In this document: positions 16,380-24,941 of the stretch, piece after piece
Position numbering within the stretch: position 1 is the stretch's first letter
Layout: each line of letters begins with the position of its first letter
Origin: an uncultured Verrucomicrobiales bacterium
GTDB taxonomy: Bacteria; Verrucomicrobiota; Verrucomicrobiia; Limisphaerales; UBA1100
NCBI GenBank assembly: GCA_913041895.1
Contig: CAJWKQ010000004.1
Coordinates: forward strand, 1-42,895
Length of the DNA: 42,895 nt
Direction of reading: 5' to 3'
Made by a program: the position numbers and the translations under genes
The notes under the pieces: generated by a model
What the model saw: only the letters and a program-made list of their open reading frames with translations
Told to the model about the DNA's origin: nothing
Databases searched by the model: none

Positions 16380-18109
16380 ATCTATTAGCTTCTGCCACTC
16401 AATCTAGCCTGCCTCTTTGGATGGTAGGGGCCTATCTGGTCATCCTGTTAGGGCTTGGCATCTTTAGCAGTAAGCTTTTCCGTGGAACGAGTAAGGATTA
16501 TTTCGTCGCCAGTCGTTCCATCGGTCCATTCATGCTGTTAATGAGTGTCTTTGGAACCACTATGACTGGTTTTGCGCTGGTCGGCTCCACTGGCAAAGCG
16601 TTTACGACCGGAGTGGCTGTATTTGGCGCGGTGGCCGTATGGAGTGGGATCGTTCATTCGTCTGTTTTCTTTATCATTGGCACACGCTTGTGGGCTATTG
16701 GTAAACGTTTGGGCTACGTTACCCAGGTTCAGTTCTTTCGGGAGCGGTTTCAATCTCACACACTCGGAACAGTGCTCTTTGTCTTGCTTGTGTTATTTAT
16801 TATCCCCTATCTGCTTATCGGCATCATTAGCGCTGGCAAATTTATGCAAGGCACTGCGGGTTTGGATCCACGCCTGACAGGGTTAGTGATTTGTGCTGTT
16901 GTCCTCACTTACGTTTTTTTGGGTGGCGTGCGCAGTGCGGCTTGGGCGAATACATTCCAGACACTGGTCTTTATGATTACCGGCATCGTGGCCTTCGCTA
17001 TGATTTCCAAGTCCGTAGCAGCCAAGACCGAAAAAGGTTCAGGCACCTTTCTTGAAAACGTGAAGCGCTCCACCGAGCTGGTGGAACAGGTAAAGCCTGA
17101 GCGGTTGGTCCGAGGGGTTCATCCAGCGGCTTTAGACAATCATGAGGAAGCCAAGGCTAAGTTCGAGGAGTACCTGACTGAGAAAGATACGTGGGAAGCA
17201 CTGGTGAATGACATGGGCGAAGAAACCGCGGCAACGGTAATGGAGAAACCTAAAGAGGTGAAGGAACCACAATTGAAACCCTCTATGTCGCGTCTGCTTT
17301 GGATCACTTATTTGTTCATCCCCCTGAGTATCGGGATGTTCCCACACGTGTTTCAGCATTGGCTTACAGCTAAATCAGCGAAGACATTCAGATTGGCGAT
17401 CGTGGGACATCCGATTTGTATCGCGGTAGTGTGGCTGCCGTGTGTGATCATTGGTACTTGGGCCGCAGGGTTGCATGCTATGGGTGAGCTGGCTGTGCCG
17501 GTGGTTCCCGGTACGGATAAGCCAAATCCCAGTGCAGTACTCGGGGCCGTGGTGGGGCAGTTGGTGCAGAATCCTTGGCTTACGGGCCTTTTAATGATCG
17601 GTGTATTGGCGGCAATCATGAGTAGTTTGGATTCTCAGTTTGCTTGTCTCGGGACGATGTTCACCAACGACATTGTGGTGCCTTGGAAGGGTAAGGATTA
17701 CTACAGTGATGAAGATACGGTGAAGATCGCCCGATGTTTTGTTATCGGCGTGGTGGTGGCAGCTTATTTACTTTCACTAGTGTTGATGAAAACAGCCAGC
17801 GTGTTTAATTTGGGAATTTGGTGCTTTAGTGGCTTTACCGCCCTCTTTCCGATTGTGTTTGCTGCTTTGTATTGGAAGCGCGCCAGCGTAATGGGGGCTT
17901 ACGCTTGTATCGCAATGACAGCGGTGCTTTGGATTCTTTGGTTCAAGGATTCTGGCTACGGTGCGGACAAGGGCTACACTGTGCTGGGAATGCTCCCGAT
18001 GGCGCCACTTACGGTTTTATCTGCAGTAGCTATGATTGTTGGATCGTTATTAAGCAAGGCTCCAGAAGAGCGGAAAATAAATAAATTTTTTCCCAATAAT
18101 TCGCGTTAA
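16376..18109 (+). CDS. Sodium:solute symporter (SSS/SSF family)
   Basis: A 577-residue polytopic membrane protein. It begins with a helix LPLWMVGAYLVILLGLGIF and then the typical KDYFVASRSIGPFMLLMSVFG and TMTGFALVGSTGKAF segments of SSS transporters, which carry sugars, amino acids, carboxylates or other solutes with Na+. A hydrophilic insertion of about 75 residues (roughly 215-290) separates the fifth or sixth helix from the next. The Na+-site region (AAIMSSLDSQFACLGTMFTND) is well kept. GGAGG lies just upstream of the ATG at 16376, inside the preceding gene. The solute cannot be told from sequence; the downstream acid/aldehyde/alcohol genes make a carboxylate or alcohol possible. Confidence 0.9.
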   Translation: MNLLASATQSSLPLWMVGAYLVILLGLGIFSSKLFRGTSKDYFVASRSIGPFMLLMSVFGTTMTGFALVGSTGKAFTTGVAVFGAVAVWSGIVHSSVFFIIGTRLWAIGKRLGYVTQVQFFRERFQSHTLGTVLFVLLVLFIIPYLLIGIISAGKFMQGTAGLDPRLTGLVICAVVLTYVFLGGVRSAAWANTFQTLVFMITGIVAFAMISKSVAAKTEKGSGTFLENVKRSTELVEQVKPERLVRGVHPAALDNHEEAKAKFEEYLTEKDTWEALVNDMGEETAATVMEKPKEVKEPQLKPSMSRLLWITYLFIPLSIGMFPHVFQHWLTAKSAKTFRLAIVGHPICIAVVWLPCVIIGTWAAGLHAMGELAVPVVPGTDKPNPSAVLGAVVGQLVQNPWLTGLLMIGVLAAIMSSLDSQFACLGTMFTNDIVVPWKGKDYYSDEDTVKIARCFVIGVVVAAYLLSLVLMKTASVFNLGIWCFSGFTALFPIVFAALYWKRASVMGAYACIAMTAVLWILWFKDSGYGADKGYTVLGMLPMAPLTVLSAVAMIVGSLLSKAPEERKINKFFPNNSR

Positions 18110-18179
18110 ATAAGGTGCGAGTTTGACGGGAATGAAAACGTGGGTGACCATGGTGCCCCCGCTACACAGGAGAGACTTT

Positions 18180-19274
18180 ATGGCAGAACTGGAACAAAAA
18201 ACTACAGAGGCGAAGGCGCAACTTGATGCGCACGCGGTGGATATTGTGAAGTGGCATTTTTCGCCAGAAACCGGTTGTTCGTTTTGGTTAGATTGGGCCA
18301 AAGAAGCTGGTTGGGATCCGGTCAAAGATATTAAGAGCTTTGACGATATCATTGCGAAGTTTCCTCATTTTCAAGATGAATGGTTGCGCGATCTTCAGCC
18401 GGAAGTCTGGGTTCCCCAGGAATTTGAAGGCCAGCCGTTTAATATTTTCGAAACGGGTGGTACCACCGGAATGCCCAAGCAACGAATTGGCTGGAATGAT
18501 TACAAGGTGGATTACAGTGAGTTCTCCGACACTTTGGATGACGAGGCATTTCCTCGTAACCATTACTGGCTCATGGTGGGCCCAACCGGACCCCGGCGTC
18601 TTCGGCTTGCCATAGAACACTTGGCAAATGTGCGTGGGTGCTCCTGTTATTTCGTTGATTTGGATCCGCGCTGGGTAAAGAGGCTGATAGGTGAAAAACA
18701 GTTTGATCAAGCAAAGGCCTATATGGAACACGTGGTTGATCAAGCAACTACGATTATGAAACACCGAAAAGTGAGTGCACTTTTCACCACTCCAAAACTA
18801 TTGGAGAGCATTGCCGAGCGTTGTGAGGAAGAAGGAGGAAGCTTATATGAAAGCGGGGTACGAGGGGTGTTCTGCGGTGGTACGACTATGGATCCTCAAT
18901 ACACACGATTTCTTTGTGAAGAGTTGCTGGAGAACAAAATCGGATTCGTCCCTACTTATGGCAATACGTTAATGGGACTGGCCAAGCATAAGCCTCTTAC
19001 TTCTGAGGATAAATATTCTATCACCTACTATGCGCCGCAGCCTCGAGCAGTACTGCGGGTGGTAAATCCTGATGTTACTGATGAGCCAGTAGATTACGAG
19101 CAGTGGGGCCGTGTGGAGCTTACGACACTGACAAAAGAATTCTTTATGCCCCGCTTTTTAGAAAGGGACGAGGCCATTCGGCGTGCTCCTATAGATATCT
19201 ACCCGTGGGATGGTGTGGCGGAAGTGCGGCCTTTCGGTGCACTTACCAAGAAAATTGTAGAGGGTGTGTATTAA
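18180..19274 (+). CDS. Adenylate-forming enzyme of the LuxE/PaaK type
   Basis: A 364-residue acid-activating enzyme. The ATP loop is FETGGTTGMPK (about 90-100), later motifs are VFCGGTTMDP and FVPTYGNTLMGLA, where PaaK and LuxE proteins keep their adenylate-binding residues, and GRVELTTLTKEFFMPRFL near the end. It is shorter than PaaK (about 430) and seems to lack most of the small C-terminal domain, which is closer to LuxE-type acyl-protein synthetases. It would make an acyl-adenylate and pass the acyl group to CoA or to a protein cysteine. The ATG at 18180 has AGGAGAG at -12 to -6; an in-frame ATG at 18132 would add 16 residues. The next gene is an aldehyde dehydrogenase-family reductase candidate. 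Confidence 0.72.
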   Translation: MAELEQKTTEAKAQLDAHAVDIVKWHFSPETGCSFWLDWAKEAGWDPVKDIKSFDDIIAKFPHFQDEWLRDLQPEVWVPQEFEGQPFNIFETGGTTGMPKQRIGWNDYKVDYSEFSDTLDDEAFPRNHYWLMVGPTGPRRLRLAIEHLANVRGCSCYFVDLDPRWVKRLIGEKQFDQAKAYMEHVVDQATTIMKHRKVSALFTTPKLLESIAERCEEEGGSLYESGVRGVFCGGTTMDPQYTRFLCEELLENKIGFVPTYGNTLMGLAKHKPLTSEDKYSITYYAPQPRAVLRVVNPDVTDEPVDYEQWGRVELTTLTKEFFMPRFLERDEAIRRAPIDIYPWDGVAEVRPFGALTKKIVEGVY

Positions 19275-19300
19275 AACTAATTTAAGACAAAAATCTGACT

Positions 19301-20749
19301 ATGATTAATATTCCAGTTTTACGTTGGGGTGAACCTTATGAGAGCCTTGAGACTGATGAGGTGATTCATCATCGCACCGGTGAGGTGTTGGCTAAGGTGG
19401 GTCAAGCGAACCCGGGTCTTTTGGCACGTGACATGCGCAAGGCAGCACGTGCTCGTGAGGTATTACGAGAGATACCAATTAAAGATCTGGTGGAAATGAT
19501 GAAAAAGGCTGGTGACTTGTATCTCAATGCCACGCTTCCTTTAGGGGATGGGCAGCAATCACCGGATGATTTTGCACGTCAGCAATCAGCTTCCACGGGT
19601 TTGCCGGAGCACATGTGTAAGTTCAACATGGAAAAGAATCATTTTGTGTTGAACAACATGGATCAGATTCTAGATGCACTCACACGTGGGTTGGATATTT
19701 CAATTTTGGAGAGGGGATTCGGTGTAGAGGATCGCGGTGTGCCGGTGAGCTATCAGGCACAATCGCCAGTTCTTGGCATGGTTCTTCCCAGCAATTCGCC
19801 AGGGGTCCACACTCTTTGGATGCCTGTTATTCCAATGCAGATTGGCTTAATCCTTAAGCCCGGCCCCCAAGAACCATGGACTCCGTACCGGATGTTTGCT
19901 GCATTTACTGAGGCCGGAGTGCCTAAGGAGTGCATGGGGATTTATCCCGGAGGACCTGATATGGGAGCTGAAACGGTTTCACGTTGCAACCGTGTAATGA
20001 TTTTTGGAAGCACCCAGACTGTTAAAAACTATGCTGGCAATGAAGAGGTACAGGTGCATGGCCCTGGTTATAGTAAAATTCTCTTGGGTGATGATGTTGT
20101 TGATCAATGGGAGGACTACATTGATCTCATGGCCGACAGCGTTTATAAGAATAGCGGGAGAGGATGTATCAATTGTTCGGGAGTATGGGCTTCGCGCCAC
20201 ACCGAGGAAATTGCTGAAGCTCTGGCTGAAAAGGTTGGCAATTATGATGTTAAGGATCCAACGGATCCGGAAGCTGGATTGGCGGCTTTTACCGTGCCAA
20301 ATCAAGCAGAGGCAGTATGGGGTATGATTGAAGAAGGGTGTGAAGAATCTGGGACTACTCACGTTACGGCCAAGTATGGCGATCGTTTGGTGCAGATGGA
20401 GCGTTGTGATTATATACGCCCTACCATCCTGCACTGTGATTCACCTGATCTGAAGATGTCCAATACCGAATATATGTTCCCATTCACCAGCGTGGTCAAT
20501 TGCCCACAGGAAAAAATGATCGAAAAGATCGGTGGGACTCTCGTGGCTTCGGCTATTACCAATGATGAGGCTTGGGCAGCCCAACTAACAGATGCAACGA
20601 ATATTGATCGCTTGAATATAGGCCCTCTGCCTACGATTGCGCTAAATTGGTTACAGCCACATGAGGGAAGTATTGTAGACTTTCTCTTCCGCGCGCGTGC
20701 TTACCAGACCCCGGATGAGCGGCTTCAGCGTTTATGTAATGCAAGCTGA
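19301..20749 (+). CDS. Aldehyde dehydrogenase-family protein, probably acyl-reducing or acylating
   Basis: A 482-residue ALDH-fold protein. Seen: conserved Asn165 (LPSNSPGVH), KPGPQEPWTP (Lys187), the cofactor motif FGSTQTV (235-241) and nucleophile Cys289 (SGRGCINCSG). The ELGGK motif that carries the general-base Glu in hydrolytic ALDHs is VHGPGYSK here (252-259), so that Glu is missing. In known families, loss of this Glu goes with enzymes that do not hydrolyse the thioester but exchange it with CoA or reduce it (acylating ALDH, LuxC, NADPH acyl-CoA reductases). With the adenylating enzyme before it (26-bp gap) and an alcohol dehydrogenase after it, acid-to-aldehyde reduction or its reverse is the best guess. 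Confidence 0.8.
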   Translation: MINIPVLRWGEPYESLETDEVIHHRTGEVLAKVGQANPGLLARDMRKAARAREVLREIPIKDLVEMMKKAGDLYLNATLPLGDGQQSPDDFARQQSASTGLPEHMCKFNMEKNHFVLNNMDQILDALTRGLDISILERGFGVEDRGVPVSYQAQSPVLGMVLPSNSPGVHTLWMPVIPMQIGLILKPGPQEPWTPYRMFAAFTEAGVPKECMGIYPGGPDMGAETVSRCNRVMIFGSTQTVKNYAGNEEVQVHGPGYSKILLGDDVVDQWEDYIDLMADSVYKNSGRGCINCSGVWASRHTEEIAEALAEKVGNYDVKDPTDPEAGLAAFTVPNQAEAVWGMIEEGCEESGTTHVTAKYGDRLVQMERCDYIRPTILHCDSPDLKMSNTEYMFPFTSVVNCPQEKMIEKIGGTLVASAITNDEAWAAQLTDATNIDRLNIGPLPTIALNWLQPHEGSIVDFLFRARAYQTPDERLQRLCNAS

Positions 20750-20784
20750 AAAGACTAGATTACGAAGAACGTCCAAGTTTGCTT

Positions 20785-21969
20785 ATGAGTACCCCTGCCA
20801 GACTGGCTGAGCAATCGACTTTTGATAGTCAACTTCATCTGCGATTGATTTATGGCAATGGGGAAGTTGGACGTGCAGGTGAGTTGGCAGCCGAATATGG
20901 AGCTAACAAGGTGCTACTGGTTACAGATCCGGGAATTCGCTCAGCAGGGCATGTTGATAAAGTTTCCTCAAGTTTAGATTCAGCTAAATTAGAGGTTTTC
21001 ATCTATGATCAGGCTAAAGAAAACCCGACTACCAAATGTGTCACTGATTGTGCTAAATTGGCGAAGGCTGAACAGATTGATTTTATCATTGGCTTAGGAG
21101 GAGGAAGCTCCATGGACACTGCCAAGGGATGTAATTTCATTCTCACCAACGGTGGAGAAATGAAGGATTACTGGGGTGTGGGGAAGGCTTCTAAGCCTAT
21201 GCTGCCATTGATTGCCATTCCCACTACCGCTGGGACAGGAAGTGAGTGTCAGAGTTTTGCGCTAATTTCCGATGCTGTGACTCATGCTAAAATGGCCTGC
21301 GGAGATCCTAAGGCGATGGCGAAAGTAGCCATTCTGGATCCAGAACTGACTCTTTCACAGCCACCTCGAGTAACCGCTTGCACTGGTATTGATGCTGTGG
21401 CTCACGCTGTGGAATCAGCTGTAACACGTAAACGCAACGAAACATCGCAGCAATATTCAAAGATTGCTTTTGGTTTACTCAGTGAGAGTTTTCCAGCCCT
21501 GCTTAAGAACCCGGAAAATATTGATGCCCGCGGAAGAATGCTCCTTGGGGCAGCTTTTGCAGGTACAGCAATCGAGCATAGTATGTTGGGTGCCGCGCAT
21601 TCTGCAGCAAACCCGTTGACGGCTCATTTTAGCGTTATTCACGGTCATGCTGTTGGCATGATGCTTCCCCACGTCGTGCGGTTTAATAGTAAGGACAAGA
21701 TCACGGCTGAAGCATATGCCGATCTCATCGACGGGACGGCTATTTGTGCTGATAATGGGTCAATGCCTTATGAGCTTTTAGCCGAGACCTTGGAATCGAT
21801 GATGGATGAGGCCCAAATGCCCCGAGCTCTAGTTGATTGTGGTGTGAAACCAGACAAACTCGAGGAACTTTCTGAGGAAGCTGCTGGTCAATGGACCGCG
21901 AGTTTTAATCCTCGAGACATCGCGGCCGCCGATTTCCTGGAGCTTTATCAGAAGGCTTTAGGATCATGA
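20785..21969 (+). CDS. Iron-containing alcohol dehydrogenase
   Basis: A 394-residue group III (Fe-type) alcohol dehydrogenase that interconverts an alcohol and an aldehyde with NAD(P). The cofactor loop is GLGGGSSMDTAKG, followed by IPTTAGTGSECQSFALI. All four expected metal ligands can be placed: Asp and His in TGIDAVAHAVES, His in GAAHSAANPL, and His in VIHGHAVGMMLP. ATG at 20785 is chosen; an in-frame TTG lies two codons upstream. It follows the ALDH-family gene by 35 bp and probably acts on the same aldehyde. Fe-ADHs are broad in substrate, so the alcohol is not identified. Confidence 0.92.
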   Translation: MSTPARLAEQSTFDSQLHLRLIYGNGEVGRAGELAAEYGANKVLLVTDPGIRSAGHVDKVSSSLDSAKLEVFIYDQAKENPTTKCVTDCAKLAKAEQIDFIIGLGGGSSMDTAKGCNFILTNGGEMKDYWGVGKASKPMLPLIAIPTTAGTGSECQSFALISDAVTHAKMACGDPKAMAKVAILDPELTLSQPPRVTACTGIDAVAHAVESAVTRKRNETSQQYSKIAFGLLSESFPALLKNPENIDARGRMLLGAAFAGTAIEHSMLGAAHSAANPLTAHFSVIHGHAVGMMLPHVVRFNSKDKITAEAYADLIDGTAICADNGSMPYELLAETLESMMDEAQMPRALVDCGVKPDKLEELSEEAAGQWTASFNPRDIAAADFLELYQKALGS

Positions 21970-22030
21970 AGGTTTAGGACTCTCATAATAAACTTGTTTA
22001 ACCTGCATTTATTAAGCATATAAAAACTCC

Positions 22031-23872
22031 ATGAGTTCTGATTCAGGCCTGAAACTCACCCGTACCCAATGGCTTATTTGTGTAATTGCTACCATTGGTT
22101 TTCTTTTCGATATCTACGAGCTTTTGATGCTCCCACTTATTGCAAAGTCTGCCCTATTGGATATGGCAGGGATAAAGCCAGGAACACCTGAATTTCTCAC
22201 ATGGGTTGGAAGGCTGTTTTTTATTCCAGCGATTGTTGGTGGAATTTTTGGCCTGATGGGAGGTTGGTTGACTGATAAATTAGGCCGTCGGAGAGTTCTT
22301 ACCTTCAGTATATTACTTTATGCTTTTGCTGCCTTTTGTGCCGGTTTCTGTGTTAACCCATGGCAACTTCTTTTCTTCCGTTGCTTGGTGTTTATCGGAG
22401 TTTGTGTTGAGTTCGTAGCTGCGGTTGCTTGGTTGGCAGAACTCTTTCCTAACCCGGTGCAACGCGAGAAAGTATTGGGCTATACGCAGGCTTTCTCCTC
22501 GGTAGGTGGGCTCACGGTAGCTATTGTTAATGGAGCGTTGGCTAGTTTGGCTCTTCAGGGAAAATTGCCCGCAGTTGGTGAATTTATAGGTGGATTAAGT
22601 ATAATAGGAATGCCCATTGGATCATGGCTGATGGGATTTTTTGGCTCAATTTTGGGGCAAATCCCTGAGACCAGTGAATCAGTCTGGCGGTATACTCTGA
22701 TGAGTGGGCTCATTCCGGCAATCCCACTTATCATAATTCGCCCATTCCTGCCGGAGTCGCCTCAATGGCAGAAGAAGAAGGATGCAGGGGAGCTCAAACG
22801 TGCAAGCATTGGTGAGTTATTTTCCCCTCAGTTACTTAAAACTACAATTGTTGCCACAATACTTTTCGCATTGGCTTATGGTGCTGCCTTCGGGTCGCTG
22901 CAGCAGATGCGTTTGATTATCCCCGAGACCCCGCAGGTGGTAGAGGCAGCTAAGAGTGCAAGTAAAAAGGCAACTGCTGCTGCTGCTGAAGCGGACAAGC
23001 CAGAAAAGGCTGTGAAGATTGCAGGTGTTTTGGCGAGTAAGGGAGCCGAGCAGAAAGCGGCAGCAAAAGTCACAAAAGTACAAGAAGTAGGAGGATTATA
23101 TGGGCGCGCACTTATGGCTTTATTTGTTATTACCATTATTGCCCGAGGAACTACTAATGTGTGGGCTTTTGTGGGATGGACGCAGTTGGCAGTCTTTTTA
23201 GTTCTGGAAGGGGTGGCTGGTTTTCAAGGAACACTTAGCGAGCATTTTATCCGAGCAGGGAAAGGGCTTTTATTTGGTGGAGCGATCGGAGTGCCGATTT
23301 GGTTTGTTTGTTCAAAAATCATCAGTGCTATGAAAGGTGCTTCTACTGGCAAAGTGCTCCGATTGTTTCAATTGCCGGGCATAATTATCCTGCCGTTGAC
23401 CTTTGCCTTTCTAATCACCAATAGCTTGCAGGCTGCCTATATAGGTATGTTCCTTTGCGGTTTTTTGGTTGTCGGTCAGTTTACGTTTTGGGGGAATATG
23501 CTTCCAAAGCTTTTTCCCATTCACTTGCGTGGAACAGGTGAAAGTTTTGCGGCTAACATAGGTGGTCGGTTGATAGGGACTAGTTTTGCGTGGATTTCGA
23601 CCACTATCGCAGCGGCATCATTTTGGCCGGAAGATTTTACTGTTCCAAAGAAAATGGCTTATACTGCAGCAGCGGTTGGTGGATTGTTATTTCTGGCGGG
23701 ATACATTGTTTCCGGTCACCTGCCGGAACCACAATTCGCTGATCACGAAGATGAGGGCAAATCAGATTCTTCTGAAGACGATGAAATCGAAGAGGAAGAA
23801 ACATCTGCTCCAGTGTCTGATACTGGCGCTGAAGACGATGAGGATTCTAATTCAGATGAAGAGAAAACCTAA
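22031..23872 (+). CDS. MFS transporter with Ala/Lys-rich central loop and acidic tail
   Basis: A 613-residue major facilitator. TM1 includes ICVIATIGFLFDIYELLMLP with charged residues in the membrane, and the loop 2-3 signature reads GGWLTDKLGRRRVL (77-90). Further helices follow; PFLPESPQW marks the TM6 end. It is longer than normal (about 430-450) because of an Ala/Lys/Glu-rich central loop (about 297-352, from EAAKSASKKATAAAAEADK onward) and an acidic C-terminal tail of about 45 residues. It is the last gene of the plus-strand run. The charged TM1 recalls MFS carriers of aromatic acids and other metabolite:H+ symporters, but that is a weak hint. Direction of transport is unknown. Confidence 0.88.
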   Translation: MSSDSGLKLTRTQWLICVIATIGFLFDIYELLMLPLIAKSALLDMAGIKPGTPEFLTWVGRLFFIPAIVGGIFGLMGGWLTDKLGRRRVLTFSILLYAFAAFCAGFCVNPWQLLFFRCLVFIGVCVEFVAAVAWLAELFPNPVQREKVLGYTQAFSSVGGLTVAIVNGALASLALQGKLPAVGEFIGGLSIIGMPIGSWLMGFFGSILGQIPETSESVWRYTLMSGLIPAIPLIIIRPFLPESPQWQKKKDAGELKRASIGELFSPQLLKTTIVATILFALAYGAAFGSLQQMRLIIPETPQVVEAAKSASKKATAAAAEADKPEKAVKIAGVLASKGAEQKAAAKVTKVQEVGGLYGRALMALFVITIIARGTTNVWAFVGWTQLAVFLVLEGVAGFQGTLSEHFIRAGKGLLFGGAIGVPIWFVCSKIISAMKGASTGKVLRLFQLPGIIILPLTFAFLITNSLQAAYIGMFLCGFLVVGQFTFWGNMLPKLFPIHLRGTGESFAANIGGRLIGTSFAWISTTIAAASFWPEDFTVPKKMAYTAAAVGGLLFLAGYIVSGHLPEPQFADHEDEGKSDSSEDDEIEEEETSAPVSDTGAEDDEDSNSDEEKT

Positions 23873-23878
23873 ATGGTT

Positions 23879-24448
23879 TTAGCTTTCCTTATTTTCATCC
23901 GCTGATTTTTCTGTTTCCGCTGGGGTCGCCACTTTCTCGGTGGTTGCTGGTGGTTTTGGTGGATTCTTGGTGACCAGATACCCTCCAACGGCCGCTAAAA
24001 TAATTCCCAAAATAAAGGGTGCTTTAACATAGGACCAATTACCCTCTTTGGTGGTGTTAACCACAGCATTCACTATTGGGGCTCCAGCAAAAATGATGGA
24101 CATAATGACCGGCACATAGATCGGTGGATTGGGCGATGCACCAAAAGCCAGTAAAACCCCTAAGGCCCCTATTGCTCCCAGGATTCCAGCGATAAGGGAC
24201 CATTTCCACCCCTTATCCGGATAGGCCCAAAAGTCAATTGGGCCACCCTTGATTTTTAGTATAATCAAGGGAGCAATAACTGCTGTAAGGAAGTAAGCCA
24301 ATCCCACCCATAGGAAGGCCATAATGCGACCATGCTCCTTGCTCTCCATATTTGTCGATCCGGTGTGCATGCAAACACCATAAGTGCCCCAACATATGAC
24401 GGTGAGTAGAGCCCATACGTACCAAGGAATACCAGTTACAGTTGCCAT
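23879..24448 (-). CDS. DMT/GRP-type multi-spanning membrane protein
   Basis: A 189-residue membrane protein with about five or six helices (for example YVWALLTVICWGTYGVCMHT near the N-terminus, IMAFLWVGLAYFLTAVIAPL, then LIAGILGAIGALGVLLAFGA) and a C-terminal soluble tail rich in Pro, Ala, Lys and Glu. The look is of the drug/metabolite transporter superfamily (glucose/ribose porter-like branch), which includes both importers and exporters. ATG at 24448 starts directly before the first helix. It is the last gene of the five-gene minus operon, 42 bp after the thioesterase gene, and faces the MFS gene with 6 bp between stop codons; a weak hairpin AAAACC/GGTTTT spans the junction. Export of the pathway product is an inference. 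Confidence 0.72.
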   Translation of the reverse strand: MATVTGIPWYVWALLTVICWGTYGVCMHTGSTNMESKEHGRIMAFLWVGLAYFLTAVIAPLIILKIKGGPIDFWAYPDKGWKWSLIAGILGAIGALGVLLAFGASPNPPIYVPVIMSIIFAGAPIVNAVVNTTKEGNWSYVKAPFILGIILAAVGGYLVTKNPPKPPATTEKVATPAETEKSADENKES

Positions 24449-24490
24449 AATTTTCGTGACTCTAGAGTTCGATTGTGCCGGCTTCAAATG

Positions 24491-24922
24491 TTAATCGGCC
24501 AACTTATCCGCAGGGGCGACTTCAATGAGGTCAGCAATCTTGGTGGGAATGTTCGTAGCTTTCATTACACCCTCCTCATTACGCTGAACACAGACCGCCG
24601 TAATATTTCCCTTAGCTATTTCTGTATTTTCAATTGAAAAACGAAACTGGTAGCTCATGGATTTACTCTTTTTGGCCGTAACAAGAAGTTGAATGTTAAA
24701 TTCGTCATCGAACTTAAGTGGTTTTTTGTAATCGCAACTGCAATGTACACGAGGCCAACCAACTGCGAGTTCTGGATCCACGATGGAGCTTCCCAAAGAT
24801 TTGAAGAAGGCATGTTCTGCATATTCCATATAGCGGAAAAACACTGAAAAATGGACGATACCAGCCATGTCCGTCTCGTTAAACTCTACCATCCGAGTGA
24901 TGTTGAATTCGTGTTTTGGCAT
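24491..24922 (-). CDS. Hot-dog acyl-CoA thioesterase (4HBT/YbgC family)
   Basis: A 143-residue single-domain hot-dog protein. The family active-site stretch is FNETDMAGIVHFSVFFRYME (14-33), with Asp18 in the position of the catalytic Asp of 4-hydroxybenzoyl-CoA thioesterase and YbgC, followed by the usual YAEHAFFKSLG helix. Such enzymes hydrolyse aromatic or short acyl-CoA, or acyl carrier protein thioesters. It starts 19 bp after the FAD enzyme gene in the same direction, so co-expression is likely. Given a predicted 4-hydroxybenzoate-forming gene upstream, an aromatic thioester is an attractive substrate, but family specificity is too broad to assert it. Confidence 0.87.
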   Translation of the reverse strand: MPKHEFNITRMVEFNETDMAGIVHFSVFFRYMEYAEHAFFKSLGSSIVDPELAVGWPRVHCSCDYKKPLKFDDEFNIQLLVTAKKSKSMSYQFRFSIENTEIAKGNITAVCVQRNEEGVMKATNIPTKIADLIEVAPADKLAD

Positions 24923-24941
24923 TGTGGTAGGTTGGATTTCT

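Noticed and set aside
18180-20749. Bioluminescence (lux) genes
   Set aside because: The two enzymes only resemble LuxE and LuxC in reaction type; no luciferase (luxAB) is present.
23864-23880. Terminator between the MFS and DMT genes
   Set aside because: The AAAACC/GGTTTT stem is only two G-C pairs strong, with short T-runs; too weak to call.
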